A DNA stretch of 22,778 nt from Candidatus Thorarchaeota archaeon (lineage in GTDB: Archaea > Asgardarchaeota > Thorarchaeia > Thorarchaeales > Thorarchaeaceae): contig SDOA01000063.1 in the NCBI GenBank assembly GCA_004524595.1, positions 1 to 22,778 of the forward strand, given 5' to 3'. The translations under genes and the position numbers were made by a program. Every line of letters begins with the position of its first letter. Positions within the stretch are counted from its first letter, which is position 1. Positions 14,310 through 22,337 of this stretch are shown here, piece by piece. The notes under the pieces are model-generated. The model had not been told where the DNA came from, did no database searches, and worked only from the letters and a program-made list of their open reading frames with translations.

Positions 14310-15073
14310 TGAGTGGAGACCCGCCTGTCTTGACGCCCCTTAACATCAGTCGATTTGATGCAATCATCTTCGATCTTGACTCAACCTTAGTGGACACGCA
14401 CAGTTACCCAATGGTAGCCAGTGATTGGCTACTTACAAAGTCAAATGTTGAATCAACTGAACATAAGGAGCTGTACCTTAGAAACCTAGTAATGAGGTAT
14501 TTCAATGCCATTCAAGTCATCGTAGAGGGCGGTCAATATATTCCTCCCTTTGAGATTGTCAAAGCAGCTATGGCTAACAGTCTGGAAGACCTTGGATATT
14601 ATCCCGACCAAAAACTTGTTCATGATGCGACAATATACTTCAGGTCCCTTCATATTGAGATGGCCACTCCCTATCCTGGGATTGAAAAGATGCTAGAAAA
14701 TTTACAGAATCATGGTCTAAAGTTAGGTGTTCTCAGTAATAGCTTTGAAGGGAATGCATCTATTATCCTTCAAAATTTTGATCTGCAGAATTATTTCCAA
14801 GCTATAATCGATTGTGGTGATGTCAATGCCTACAAGCCTATGACTCAACCATTCATTAAAATCCTTGAAATTCTCGACGTCGAGCCATCTAGAGCATTAT
14901 ATGTTGGGGATGAATATTATGCAGATATGGTAGGAGCTAAAACGGTTAATCTGACCACTGCTTGGATTAACAACAGGAATCAGTCTCTAGAAGACTTGAT
15001 TGTAAAATATGGATCAAAGAATACGCCTGACTATGTAACGACCTCGATAACGGAATTTGCTAGTATGCTGTAA
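14309..15073 (+). CDS. HAD-superfamily hydrolase
   Basis: The 254-residue protein has all four HAD motifs: DLDST (22-26; nucleophile D22, acid D24), S143 in VLSNS, K176 in AYKP, and GDEYYAD (200-206; D201, D206). The helical cap lies between residues 30 and 115, making it a C1-cap phosphatase-type enzyme such as phosphoglycolate phosphatase or a 2-haloacid dehalogenase relative. It presumably dephosphorylates a small metabolite. Its ATG shares a base with the stop of the CoA-transferase B gene, so all three are one operon; the functional link is unproved, as a housekeeping or metabolite-repair role is also possible. Confidence 0.85.
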   Translation: MSGDPPVLTPLNISRFDAIIFDLDSTLVDTHSYPMVASDWLLTKSNVESTEHKELYLRNLVMRYFNAIQVIVEGGQYIPPFEIVKAAMANSLEDLGYYPDQKLVHDATIYFRSLHIEMATPYPGIEKMLENLQNHGLKLGVLSNSFEGNASIILQNFDLQNYFQAIIDCGDVNAYKPMTQPFIKILEILDVEPSRALYVGDEYYADMVGAKTVNLTTAWINNRNQSLEDLIVKYGSKNTPDYVTTSITEFASML

Positions 15074-15087
15074 GAATTCGAATACTT

Positions 15088-15116
15088 GTATCCTTTCTCG
15101 AAAGGAATGAGGATAC
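15088..15116 (+). terminator. hairpin after the CoA-transferase/HAD operon
   Basis: GTATCC (15088-15093) and GGATAC (15111-15116) are a perfect 6-bp inverted repeat, with an inner possible stem between CTTTC and GAAAG. It begins 14 bases after the HAD stop codon. It may be a 3'-end structure; there is no T-tract directly after it. Confidence 0.4.
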
Positions 15117-15193
15117 CAACTAAACAAACATATTAGGACTTTGAAGGAGTTGCATCTTACTACGCCACTCTAACTAACGGAGAACTGAATAAC

Positions 15194-15640
15194 TTGAGTA
15201 AAGACGACAAACTTGGACCAATGCGGGCTCGGTCGGATCTGGTTGATATCTTGAGTCAGGATCCAAGAAATACTGAAGCAATCGTCACACTCATTCAGAG
15301 TGAATTAACAGATCTCAAGGAAAGCGATGCAGTTTCAAAGGTGAGGAATGCCATTTCTGAAGTGGCATCACAATCCAATGTTGATTCAGAGACTACTAAC
15401 AATGTTCTCTACTGGCTAACACAAACTAATCCAGATGTTCGTCAGATGATCTTAGTGCAAACTATAGAAGAACTACTTGGAATTGAAACCTCCAAAGATG
15501 CCACACTCAATGCACTATATCAGATTTCATCCAAAGACAATGTCGAGCTGGTCATGGAATGGGTGAATCGTAAGATATTAACCCTCAATCAAGCGGTGTA
15601 TGTTATCCTTTATCCTGATTCATCTTCTGCATTAATGTAA
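15194..15640 (+). CDS. hypothetical helical protein
   Basis: A 148-residue soluble protein with no family I recognise. The TTG at 15194 follows GGAG (15179-15182) by 11 bases. It appears all-helical, with helices of about 15-20 residues separated by short Asp/Asn/Ser turns, such as SKDNVELVMEWVN; this might be a degenerate HEAT/ARM-like or helical-bundle fold, but that is only impression. There is no membrane segment, signal or cysteine. It ends 5 bases from the convergent TPR gene. Confidence 0.65.
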   Translation: MSKDDKLGPMRARSDLVDILSQDPRNTEAIVTLIQSELTDLKESDAVSKVRNAISEVASQSNVDSETTNNVLYWLTQTNPDVRQMILVQTIEELLGIETSKDATLNALYQISSKDNVELVMEWVNRKILTLNQAVYVILYPDSSSALM

Positions 15641-15645
15641 GATTT

Positions 15646-15912
15646 CTATAGTTCCGGCATGTATCTCTTTACGTATCTTTCCCAATCTGGTTCAAGTTCA
15701 AGCATACGTTTAACACATTCTTTAGCTAGCTTCTTCTCACCTAGTTTATAGTGAACTTTAGCCTTGTAGAACCATGCCTTCGCAAATTCTGCATCTAGTT
15801 TAATTGCCTCTTCATATGCTTCAATTGCCTTCTCGTCATTTCCATTTGTCTCATGAATCCTTGCTTGCGAAAACCAGTCATATTGTGTCATTTCATGTAG
15901 TTCTGCGGCCAT
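15646..15912 (-). CDS. small TPR-repeat protein
   Basis: This 88-residue protein is composed of two TPR units and part of a third helix pair, with the AKAWFYKAKVHYKLGEKKLAKECVKRMLELEPDW segment (44-77) carrying consensus positions. TPRs bind peptides or other proteins. It is clearly paralogous to the gene at 22049 (shared YxxxxAKxHE, AWxYKxKxHYKL, and PxWE), of almost the same length. The ATG at 15912 was taken; ATG 15891 is also possible as no Shine-Dalgarno decides. Convergent with the preceding unknown gene. A stand-alone adaptor role is likely, partner unknown. Confidence 0.78.
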   Translation of the reverse strand: MAAELHEMTQYDWFSQARIHETNGNDEKAIEAYEEAIKLDAEFAKAWFYKAKVHYKLGEKKLAKECVKRMLELEPDWERYVKRYMPEL

Positions 15913-16102
15913 AGTCAGTTACAACCCTTTTATTATGAATAATTTAATTTGAACCTTATTAACTGTGAGGTATATTATCAATACCATGTCTCTTTTTCCT
16001 ACCTCAAGTAACACTTAGAAGCATCCATAAAGTTTTTTGTAATAAACTAAACCATCATATATCTTATTTATTAAGATTATATTATTAGACATGAAATAGT
16101 GG

Positions 16103-16111
16103 TTATAAATA
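16103..16111 (+). promoter_or_regulatory. candidate TATA box
   Basis: TTATAAATA within the AT-rich 231-base divergent intergenic region, predicting a start near 16134 and a very short leader before the TTG at 16144. The rest of that region shows no gene or clear repeat. Confidence 0.45.
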
Positions 16112-16143
16112 CAAAATGAATACAGAAGCCTGGTGACAATTAC

Positions 16144-17307
16144 TTGAATCGTAAGTACCGTATACTCGTGGGCACCTTTCTCTTAATTGCCCTCATTGGC
16201 ACAATAACATTCAATGCAAGCGCGATGGGAACAGGTACTGAAAAACCAGGTCCCGGTTCTCCACCTGAACAAGAACGAATGAGTGATGGTTCTATTTGGA
16301 TTAGTACGGATCTCATCTCTATTTTGGCTAATAACGAGATTCCTTCTTTCCATTTCTGGTATTCTGCAGATGAAGATGGAAGCCATGCTATGTTTAGAAC
16401 TACCTATGTCATGATAGTGGAATTTGAAGACGAGAATGATGATCTTGCTTATCAGAAGGGCGAAGAACTCTATTTTGCCCCCCTATCGTCATACGAATGG
16501 ACTGTCACCACTGGCGAAATACGAGAAGCCGGTCAAACAACTGAAGTCTGGTTGAAGTACACAAAGAGTGGTGTTAGAACCCCTCCGATGCCCAACGCTC
16601 CTATTCCAGCTCTTGAAGGTCCTGGTTATGTTAATCAATTTAAAGACGTAACAATCCAGATTTGGGCACACATCTATCTTAATGATTACTTTGGAGAGGT
16701 TTCCGATGATGAAGGTGTTAAGGCTAATTATACAGTCTATGGTGGCGCTGAGTTAAAAATGGATATTGAGATTGGAAACTTTCCATTCAGCAGTGAGACT
16801 TCGAGAGTAGCACTTCAGACACTTCAACATGAGTCCGTAGCGACTGGCGATCACACTCCACAAATCAATACTCACAGAATTCAAACTCGCGAGAGATTTC
16901 GTAATGTTTCCATCGATTCGACAATGAATTGGACCACCGAAGGTGGAAATGAGTCTCGCTTCGAGTCAAGAAACGGTACGCACATGCAGAACATTGACTT
17001 CATTGATTCAACCACTGGAATAGTTCAAGGATTCTTTTCTTGGGTTGATCAAGCTGTGATAACTTGGCCCGGTGGTGCAACTGAAGCTGTAGACGTAATA
17101 GTTTCATACATTCCTACTGGGACAGGCTTAGCAGTCTATCTAGCTTACCCGAATTTCAATGGTGGAAGCATACTGCATGACCCCTCAATTGGACTCTATT
17201 CCGATGGTGAACCCTCAACTTCAGAACCTGTGGACTTGGTCCTAGTGATTGGGATTGGTGTAGTAGCTTTAATAGCCATACTTCTTGTGTTGGTACGTAA
17301 GAAATAG
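16144..17307 (+). CDS. secreted, C-terminally membrane-anchored protein of unknown function
   Basis: The 387-residue protein has a signal peptide (about 1-27, RILVGTFLLIALIGTITFNASA) and one C-terminal helix (about 363-384) ending in VRKK, so most of it lies outside the cell. The external part is rich in Ser/Thr/Asn, Glu and Asp, has several N-glycosylation sequons (NYT, NVS, NWT, NES, NGT) and looks beta-rich. No known domain is recognised. A GGTGA (16132-16136) lies 7 bases before the TTG start. It is followed in the same direction, after a hairpin, by the membrane-anchored winged-helix protein, suggesting a possible functional pair. Surface sensing or envelope maintenance is guesswork. Confidence 0.72.
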   Translation: MNRKYRILVGTFLLIALIGTITFNASAMGTGTEKPGPGSPPEQERMSDGSIWISTDLISILANNEIPSFHFWYSADEDGSHAMFRTTYVMIVEFEDENDDLAYQKGEELYFAPLSSYEWTVTTGEIREAGQTTEVWLKYTKSGVRTPPMPNAPIPALEGPGYVNQFKDVTIQIWAHIYLNDYFGEVSDDEGVKANYTVYGGAELKMDIEIGNFPFSSETSRVALQTLQHESVATGDHTPQINTHRIQTRERFRNVSIDSTMNWTTEGGNESRFESRNGTHMQNIDFIDSTTGIVQGFFSWVDQAVITWPGGATEAVDVIVSYIPTGTGLAVYLAYPNFNGGSILHDPSIGLYSDGEPSTSEPVDLVLVIGIGVVALIAILLVLVRKK

Positions 17308-17322
17308 CTAGCCTATCATATT

Positions 17323-17347
17323 GGGCGGTGAACTCTAATCGCCGCCC
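17323..17347 (+). terminator. GC-rich hairpin, probable terminator
   Basis: GGGCGGTGA (17323-17331) pairs with TCGCCGCCC (17339-17347) in a 9-bp stem with one T-G pair and a 7-base loop. An outer AGCTAG/CTAGCT pair (17306-17311 and 17353-17358) could extend it. It starts 15 bases after the stop codon and is much more GC-rich than its surroundings. Confidence 0.6.
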
Positions 17348-17428
17348 TCCCCCTAGCTTTCTCTAAAGTTCCTCACAATCACATTTAACAGACAATGAAA
17401 ACTCTACAAATAGAATGGTGTTAGAATA

Positions 17429-18427
17429 ATGCAACGAACTCACTATGTCCTGTTTTTATTAGTCTTGATTGGCATAGTGACCATTCCAGCGATATCCGGA
17501 CAAAGTGTGTCTACTATTGCACAGACGAGTGATGTCCTGCTCGACCCAATTTCGATTAAAGCAGTAATGGATAATGATGGTTTTACCATAATATCTATCG
17601 ATGCACGAATGACCAATCTTGGTGAGAGTCCTATTTCAACTCTAACCTTTCGTCTCGATTCCCTCGAATCCATTGTTACCTTGGCAAGAGTAAATGGCTC
17701 CTATGTGAGTACAACTGTCATAGAATACGATCGATATACTGAAATCTTGATTTCACTCGGATTTTCTCTGAATACGAATGAATCTACTTGGATTGAACTT
17801 GGTATGTTATCCTCTGATTTTCAGTCTGAGGCAATAACTGGAAATGATCCCACCAAACTCGTCAGTGATTTTATATTCTATGTTCGTCCCTCTGTCTGGT
17901 TTGCTAATTTCACATTCACGGCAGTTCTTCCAGAAGAGGCACTGTTATCTCAGGAATCCATCGTTCCTCTGTTTCCGGATACATCCTTGAACTATACTGA
18001 TGGATTTTCTTTGGCATTCATCTGGTTTACTTCATCTCTTCAACCAGGTCAGGAACGAGTCTTTATCATCAAGTATCAAACGGTCAATTATGCTACAAGT
18101 CCAATACGATCCTTTATCATTGAATTACTTCTGGTAGGTGCCATTGGTGTAATATTTGGAATTGGGATAGCAGTCTTTGGACCTAAGATTATCTATCGAC
18201 TGAGGCGAGTTGGCAGAGTCCGCTTCATTGGTGTGACGACTGAGGAGGAGGAAGTACTCGAAGTCATTCGTCAAAAAGGTGGTTCATGTCCACAAAAGGA
18301 CCTATATACAGAGTTCGACATGTCACAGGCTAAGGTAAGTCTCATACTCAATAATCTTGAAGAACGCGGTATCGTTCGGCGATTTCGAGAAGGTCGCGAG
18401 AATGTGGTTCATATAATGGAAGAGTAG
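17429..18427 (+). CDS. membrane-anchored winged-helix regulator with extracellular domain
   Basis: The 332-residue protein has a signal-like helix (about 5-24), an external beta-rich domain (25-225) with several sequons, a transmembrane helix (228-251), and a cytoplasmic winged helix (272-330). In the last part, EEEVLEVIRQKGG, then DMSQAKVSLILNNLEERGIVRRFREGRENVVHI, is a MarR/ArsR-like HTH with recognition helix 299-310 and wing. It therefore looks like a one-component transmembrane transcription factor, an architecture known from archaea, linking an outside signal to DNA binding. The extracellular ligand is unknown. The ATG at 17429 has no strong Shine-Dalgarno. It follows the secreted protein at 16144, separated by a hairpin, and lies just upstream of the methylmalonyl-CoA operon. 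Confidence 0.85.
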   Translation: MQRTHYVLFLLVLIGIVTIPAISGQSVSTIAQTSDVLLDPISIKAVMDNDGFTIISIDARMTNLGESPISTLTFRLDSLESIVTLARVNGSYVSTTVIEYDRYTEILISLGFSLNTNESTWIELGMLSSDFQSEAITGNDPTKLVSDFIFYVRPSVWFANFTFTAVLPEEALLSQESIVPLFPDTSLNYTDGFSLAFIWFTSSLQPGQERVFIIKYQTVNYATSPIRSFIIELLLVGAIGVIFGIGIAVFGPKIIYRLRRVGRVRFIGVTTEEEEVLEVIRQKGGSCPQKDLYTEFDMSQAKVSLILNNLEERGIVRRFREGRENVVHIMEE

Positions 18428-18455
18428 TATGTAGCTGTTTTAACATAGCGAAAGC

Positions 18456-18463
18456 CTTTATAT
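18456..18463 (+). promoter_or_regulatory. candidate TATA box for the methylmalonyl-CoA mutase operon
   Basis: CTTTATAT lies between the winged-helix gene and the mutase operon, predicting a start near 18486, about 25 bases before the TTG start at 18511 and leaving room for the GAGGTG Shine-Dalgarno (18500-18505). Confidence 0.5.
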
Positions 18464-18510
18464 CATCACTGAGGTTTTCTCGAAATGAGTCATCAACCTG
18501 AGGTGGGTTC

Positions 18511-18912
18511 TTGAGTTCTTCAAAGAAAATACGTGTGCTTGTTGCAAAACCGGGCTTAGACGGGCACGACCGCGGTGCAAAAATAGTAGCACGAGCCTTA
18601 CGAGACGCTGGAATGGAAGTCATCTATACCGGACTTAGGCAGACTCCTGAGATGATAGTGAGAGCGGCTCTAGATGAAGGAGTTCATTGCATTGGTTTAA
18701 GCATCCTTAGTGGTGCTCATAATGCTCTATTTCCTAAAGTCATGGATTTGTTGAGAGCTGAAGGTGCAGAGGACATTTTAGTGGTCGGAGGCGGTATAAT
18801 TCCCGAGGATGATATTCCTGAATTAAAGAAAGCAGGGATAGGTGAGATCTTCGGTCCTGGTACACCTTTGGATGCAATTGTTGAGTACATCAAGACTAAC
18901 GTCAAGATGTAA
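18511..18912 (+). CDS. mcmA2: methylmalonyl-CoA mutase, cobalamin-binding small subunit
   Basis: The 133-residue protein is the stand-alone B12-binding domain of a split adenosylcobalamin-dependent mutase. The DxHxxG motif appears as DGHDRG (17-22), where H19 replaces dimethylbenzimidazole as the lower cobalt ligand, followed by LSILSGAH and VVGGG, which line the nucleotide-tail pocket. With the catalytic chain at 19903 it interconverts L-methylmalonyl-CoA and succinyl-CoA in the cytoplasm. The TTG start is preceded by GAGGTG 5 bases upstream. It opens a four-gene operon with meaB, the catalytic subunit and the epimerase. Shared use with another mutase large subunit elsewhere in the genome cannot be excluded. 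Confidence 0.94.
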   Translation: MSSSKKIRVLVAKPGLDGHDRGAKIVARALRDAGMEVIYTGLRQTPEMIVRAALDEGVHCIGLSILSGAHNALFPKVMDLLRAEGAEDILVVGGGIIPEDDIPELKKAGIGEIFGPGTPLDAIVEYIKTNVKM

Positions 18913-18936
18913 CTCATTTTATGTGAGGAAAAACTA

Positions 18937-19896
18937 TTGTCAGTCGCTGAACTGGTCGATGGTATGCTGAGTCGAAAGAGGCGATATCTTGCACGTCTAA
19001 TTTCTCTTATTGAAGATGAAGACGCTCGTGCATTAGATGCTCTTAGCCAGCTCTATCGCCACACTGGGAAGGCTCACATTATTGGTGTCACCGGGCCACC
19101 CGGCTCCGGAAAGAGTTCGTTAGTGACACAATTGACTGCTGAATTTCGAAAACGCGAGAAGACAATTGGTATCATCTGTGTAGATCCCTCAAGTCCGTTC
19201 ACAGGCGGCGCCCTCCTCGGCGATAGAATACGAATGCAGGAACACAGTCTTGATGATGAGGTCTACGTTCGAAGCATGGGAACACGTGGACATCTAGGTG
19301 GTCTCTCTCGGGCAACTTCTGATGCAGTGCGAGCGATTGATGCATTCGGGAAAGATATTATCTTTGTCGAGACAGTGGGTGCTGGTCAGTCAGAGGTTGA
19401 AGTCATTGATATTGCTCATACTGTCTTAGTTGTTGATGTTCCCGGAACAGGTGATGATATACAAGCCATAAAAGCTGGAATAATGGAGATAGCAGATATT
19501 TTTGTTGTTAACAAGAAGGACCTCCCCGGAGCTGACAAGAAGGTCACAGAGATCAATGCTATGCTTGACATTGACCCTCACGAGCGCTCTTGGAGACCTC
19601 CTGTAGTATTAACTAACTCAAGAACTGGGGATGGAATTCCTGACCTCGTTGAGAAGACCCTTGAACATCTAAGCTATCTGAAAGATACAGGTCTGCTTGA
19701 ACAGAAAGGGCTACAACGGAGTAGAGAGGAATTGGATGAATTGATGAAGTATAAACTGACTCAAGAGCTATCCCACAAACTACAGGGACGACCCGAGTAT
19801 GAAAATGCAATCAAGCAGATCGCTGATAGGAAAAAAGATCCATATACCCTTGCAGAGGAACTCATTGCTGAATTCTTGTTTAGTGAGAGTAGGTGA
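18937..19896 (+). CDS. meaB: MeaB/ArgK-type GTPase, methylmalonyl-CoA mutase chaperone
   Basis: The 319-residue G3E-family GTPase has the Walker A GPPGSGKS (53-60), a metal/switch segment VDPSSPFTGGALLGDRIRM (82-100), ETVGAGQSE (145-153) and the guanine specificity motif NKKD (192-195). MeaB proteins gate adenosylcobalamin loading and protect the mutase from inactivation, hydrolysing GTP. It sits between the two mutase subunit genes, which strongly supports this role over the older ArgK (arginine transport) label. The TTG start has GAGG (18925-18928) 8 bases upstream. Its stop overlaps the Shine-Dalgarno of the next gene. Confidence 0.95.
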   Translation: MSVAELVDGMLSRKRRYLARLISLIEDEDARALDALSQLYRHTGKAHIIGVTGPPGSGKSSLVTQLTAEFRKREKTIGIICVDPSSPFTGGALLGDRIRMQEHSLDDEVYVRSMGTRGHLGGLSRATSDAVRAIDAFGKDIIFVETVGAGQSEVEVIDIAHTVLVVDVPGTGDDIQAIKAGIMEIADIFVVNKKDLPGADKKVTEINAMLDIDPHERSWRPPVVLTNSRTGDGIPDLVEKTLEHLSYLKDTGLLEQKGLQRSREELDELMKYKLTQELSHKLQGRPEYENAIKQIADRKKDPYTLAEELIAEFLFSESR

Positions 19897-19902
19897 TATG
19901 TC

Positions 19903-21570
19903 ATGGGCGATAATAAGACGCTCTCTAATGCTATGAAACACTGGGATGAGAAAATTGTCAAGAAGACCATCGAAAAATTTCCCGAACGACGAGTGACTTT
20001 CCACACAATCTCTGGTATTCCTGTAAATCGGTTGTATACACCTCTTGACAATGAAGACATCGAATATAATCGAGATCTTGGTTTTCCAGGTGAGTACCCA
20101 TTTACACGAGGTGTTCAACCTACTGGTTATCGTGGAAGATTCTGGACAATGCGTCAATATAGTGGATTTGCTACAGCAAAAGAATCGAATGAACGATTCA
20201 AGTTCCTCCTCGAACAAGGCCAGACTGGTCTCTCAGTTGCATTTGATCTCCCTACTCAGATTGGGTATGATTCAGACCACCCCTTAGCTCAAGGTGAAGT
20301 GGGAAAAGTTGGTGTGGCAATAGATTCCCTTGCAGATATGGAAATTCTCTTCGACGGAATTCCTCTTGATAAGGTTTCAACATCAATGACCATCAATGCA
20401 CCTGCAGCTGTTCTTCTTGCAATGTATATTGCAGTAGCTGAAAAGCAGGGTGTTCCTATGGGAAACTTGCGAGGTACCATTCAGAATGATATCTTGAAAG
20501 AATATGTTGCTCGAGGTACATACATATTTCCACCAATACCTTCAATGCGGCTTATCACTGACACCTTCAAATTCTGTAGTGAGAAAATGCCACTCTGGAA
20601 TACAATTTCGATCTCTGGTTATCACATTCGTGAGGCCGGTTCTACTGCAGTCCAGGAGATTGCCTTTACTCTCGCTGATGGAATTGCGTACGTTCAAGCA
20701 GCAATCGATGTTGGTCTTGATGTTGATGATTTTGCTTCTCGACTCTCTTTCTTCTTTGGCTCACACAGTGACTTTTTAGAAGAAATCTGCAAGTTCCGTG
20801 CTGCCAGAAGACTCTGGGCGAGGATAATGCAAGACCGATTCAAGGCTACGCAAGACAACTCATTAAAAATGAGATTTCACACCCAGACTGCTGGTTGCAC
20901 ACTGACAGCACAGCAACCTGATAATAATGTTGTACGAGTGACACTTCAAGCATTGCAAGCAGTCCTTGGTGGAACACAGTCTCTTCATACAAACTCAAGA
21001 GATGAAGCATTGTCTTTACCCACTGAAGATTCGGTCCAGATTGCACTTCGAACACAACAGATCATTGCATATGAATCTGGGATTGGGGACACTATCGACC
21101 CTCTTGCTGGCTCCTATTATGTTGAGCACCTCACAAGTGAGATTGAGCGACAAGCAATGGAATACATAAAAAAGATCGATGAGATGGGTGGGGCTCCAGC
21201 AGCAATTGAGAGGGGTTATATTCAGCGAGAAATTCATGATGCTGCGTACTCCTTCCAGAAAAACGTTGATGAGAATAATAGAATAGTGGTTGGGGTTAAC
21301 AAATTTGCGGCTGAAGAAGAACAACGGTTTGCCTATTTACGAGTGAACCCTGAAGCCGAACGAGAGCAGATTAAGCAGCTTTCAATGATACGAAGCAACC
21401 GTGATGATTCAAAGGCCCAACAATGTATTGAAACCCTTCGTAAAGGGGCTGAAGGAAATGAAAATCTCCTTCCCCTACTTTTAGAAGCTGTGAAAGCCTA
21501 TTGCACTCTTGGAGAAATTTGCGGGGTCCTTAGAGAGGTGTTTGGAGAATACAAAGCAGCAGATTTGTAG
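19903..21570 (+). CDS. mcmA1: methylmalonyl-CoA mutase, catalytic large subunit
   Basis: The 555-residue protein is the TIM-barrel catalytic chain of methylmalonyl-CoA mutase without the B12 domain, which is encoded at 18511. Residues in the positions of Tyr89, Arg207, Tyr243 and His244 of the Propionibacterium enzyme are kept: Y86 (TMRQYSGF), R204 (ARGTYIFPP), Y240 and H241 (SGYH). The tyrosine-arginine pair indicates methylmalonyl-CoA rather than isobutyryl-CoA mutase, where these are Phe and Gln (from memory). AGGTGA (19891-19896) lies 6 bases before the ATG at 19903; an out-of-frame ATG at 19898 is ignored. The product is succinyl-CoA, entering the citric-acid cycle. Confidence 0.96.
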   Translation: MGDNKTLSNAMKHWDEKIVKKTIEKFPERRVTFHTISGIPVNRLYTPLDNEDIEYNRDLGFPGEYPFTRGVQPTGYRGRFWTMRQYSGFATAKESNERFKFLLEQGQTGLSVAFDLPTQIGYDSDHPLAQGEVGKVGVAIDSLADMEILFDGIPLDKVSTSMTINAPAAVLLAMYIAVAEKQGVPMGNLRGTIQNDILKEYVARGTYIFPPIPSMRLITDTFKFCSEKMPLWNTISISGYHIREAGSTAVQEIAFTLADGIAYVQAAIDVGLDVDDFASRLSFFFGSHSDFLEEICKFRAARRLWARIMQDRFKATQDNSLKMRFHTQTAGCTLTAQQPDNNVVRVTLQALQAVLGGTQSLHTNSRDEALSLPTEDSVQIALRTQQIIAYESGIGDTIDPLAGSYYVEHLTSEIERQAMEYIKKIDEMGGAPAAIERGYIQREIHDAAYSFQKNVDENNRIVVGVNKFAAEEEQRFAYLRVNPEAEREQIKQLSMIRSNRDDSKAQQCIETLRKGAEGNENLLPLLLEAVKAYCTLGEICGVLREVFGEYKAADL

Positions 21571-21583
21571 CAAGGTGAAGTAC

Positions 21584-21991
21584 ATGACTGTAGAGAAAAT
21601 TGATCACATCGGAATCGCAGTAGAAAGCATCGAGTCTTGGTTGGGGTATTATCGAGATGTTCTAGGTCTTGAATACCTTGGCTCTGAAGAAGTTCCAGAG
21701 CAAAAAGTACGAGTGGCATTCCTAAAAATTGGTGAGAGCAAATTTGAGCTCTTAGAACCAATTTCTGAGGAAAGTCCAATAGCAGGATTCCTTGAAAAAC
21801 GGGGAGGTGGAATTCACCATATTGCAGTCACTGTTGATAATATCAGTGAGGAACTTTCACGTCACCGTGCCGCAGGAGCAAGACTCATTGACATTGAAGC
21901 TCGAAATGGAGCACATAATATGAAAATTGCGTTTGTTCATCCAAAATCATCTGGTGGCGTTCTTTTGGAACTCTGTCAGGCTCCTGAGTGA
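21584..21991 (+). CDS. mce: methylmalonyl-CoA epimerase
   Basis: The 135-residue protein is a vicinal-oxygen-chelate fold enzyme converting (S)- to (R)-methylmalonyl-CoA, or the reverse, to supply the mutase. DHIGIAV (7-13), FELLEP (54-59), GGGIHHIAV (74-82) and VLLELCQ (126-132) are the family signatures; the probable divalent-metal ligands are H8, E55, H79 and E129. The frame is open to an ATG at 21509 inside the mutase gene, but AAGGTGA (21572-21578) stands 5 bases before the ATG at 21584, so that is the start. It closes the mutase operon, 13 bases after the catalytic subunit gene. Confidence 0.95.
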   Translation: MTVEKIDHIGIAVESIESWLGYYRDVLGLEYLGSEEVPEQKVRVAFLKIGESKFELLEPISEESPIAGFLEKRGGGIHHIAVTVDNISEELSRHRAAGARLIDIEARNGAHNMKIAFVHPKSSGGVLLELCQAPE

Positions 21992-22048
21992 AAGTGGAAA
22001 CCTTATCTGAAAATTATCCATAATATTATCACACTAGGAGGTGCGTTA

Positions 22049-22327
22049 TTGTCAGAAGAGAAACACTCTCGTTACGAGTTGTATCGAGAAGCCAAGAGTC
22101 ATGAATCCAGCGGACGGTATGATGATGCCCTGAAAGCTTATGGCAAAGCAATAGAGATTAGCTCTGATTATGCTCATGCTTGGTACTACAAGAGTAAATT
22201 GCACTACAAATTACATCAGTATGATGAGGCTAAGTACTGTGCTGAGAAGGCTCTCAAAATTGCTCCTACTTGGGAGAAGCACATTCAAAAAATATTAGAT
22301 GACTGTAATTATCAATCAAGGTCTTGA
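22049..22327 (+). CDS. small TPR-repeat protein (paralogue of 15646-15912)
   Basis: The 92-residue protein has two TPR units, with AHAWYYKSKLHYKLHQYDEAKYCAEKALKIAPTW (42-75) matching the 15646-15912 protein almost unit for unit. A strong AGGAGGTG (22036-22043) lies 5 bases before the TTG start, so it may be highly translated. It begins 57 bases after the epimerase stop and could be the last gene of that operon or separately transcribed (ATAATATTATC at 22019-22029 is a weak TATA candidate). TPR proteins this small usually act as adaptors; no partner is indicated. Confidence 0.82.
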   Translation: MSEEKHSRYELYREAKSHESSGRYDDALKAYGKAIEISSDYAHAWYYKSKLHYKLHQYDEAKYCAEKALKIAPTWEKHIQKILDDCNYQSRS

Positions 22328-22337
22328 ATTCAAATTA

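Noticed and set aside
19780..20217. 145-residue minus-strand open frame over the meaB/mutase junction
   Set aside because: It is antisense to two highly conserved genes, and its sequence shows no family motif.
21509..21583. Upstream extension of the epimerase gene into the mutase gene (ATG 21509)
   Set aside because: The extension reads the mutase 3' end in another frame and is not epimerase-like; AAGGTGA before ATG 21584 and the family N-terminus MTVEKIDHIGIA fix the start.
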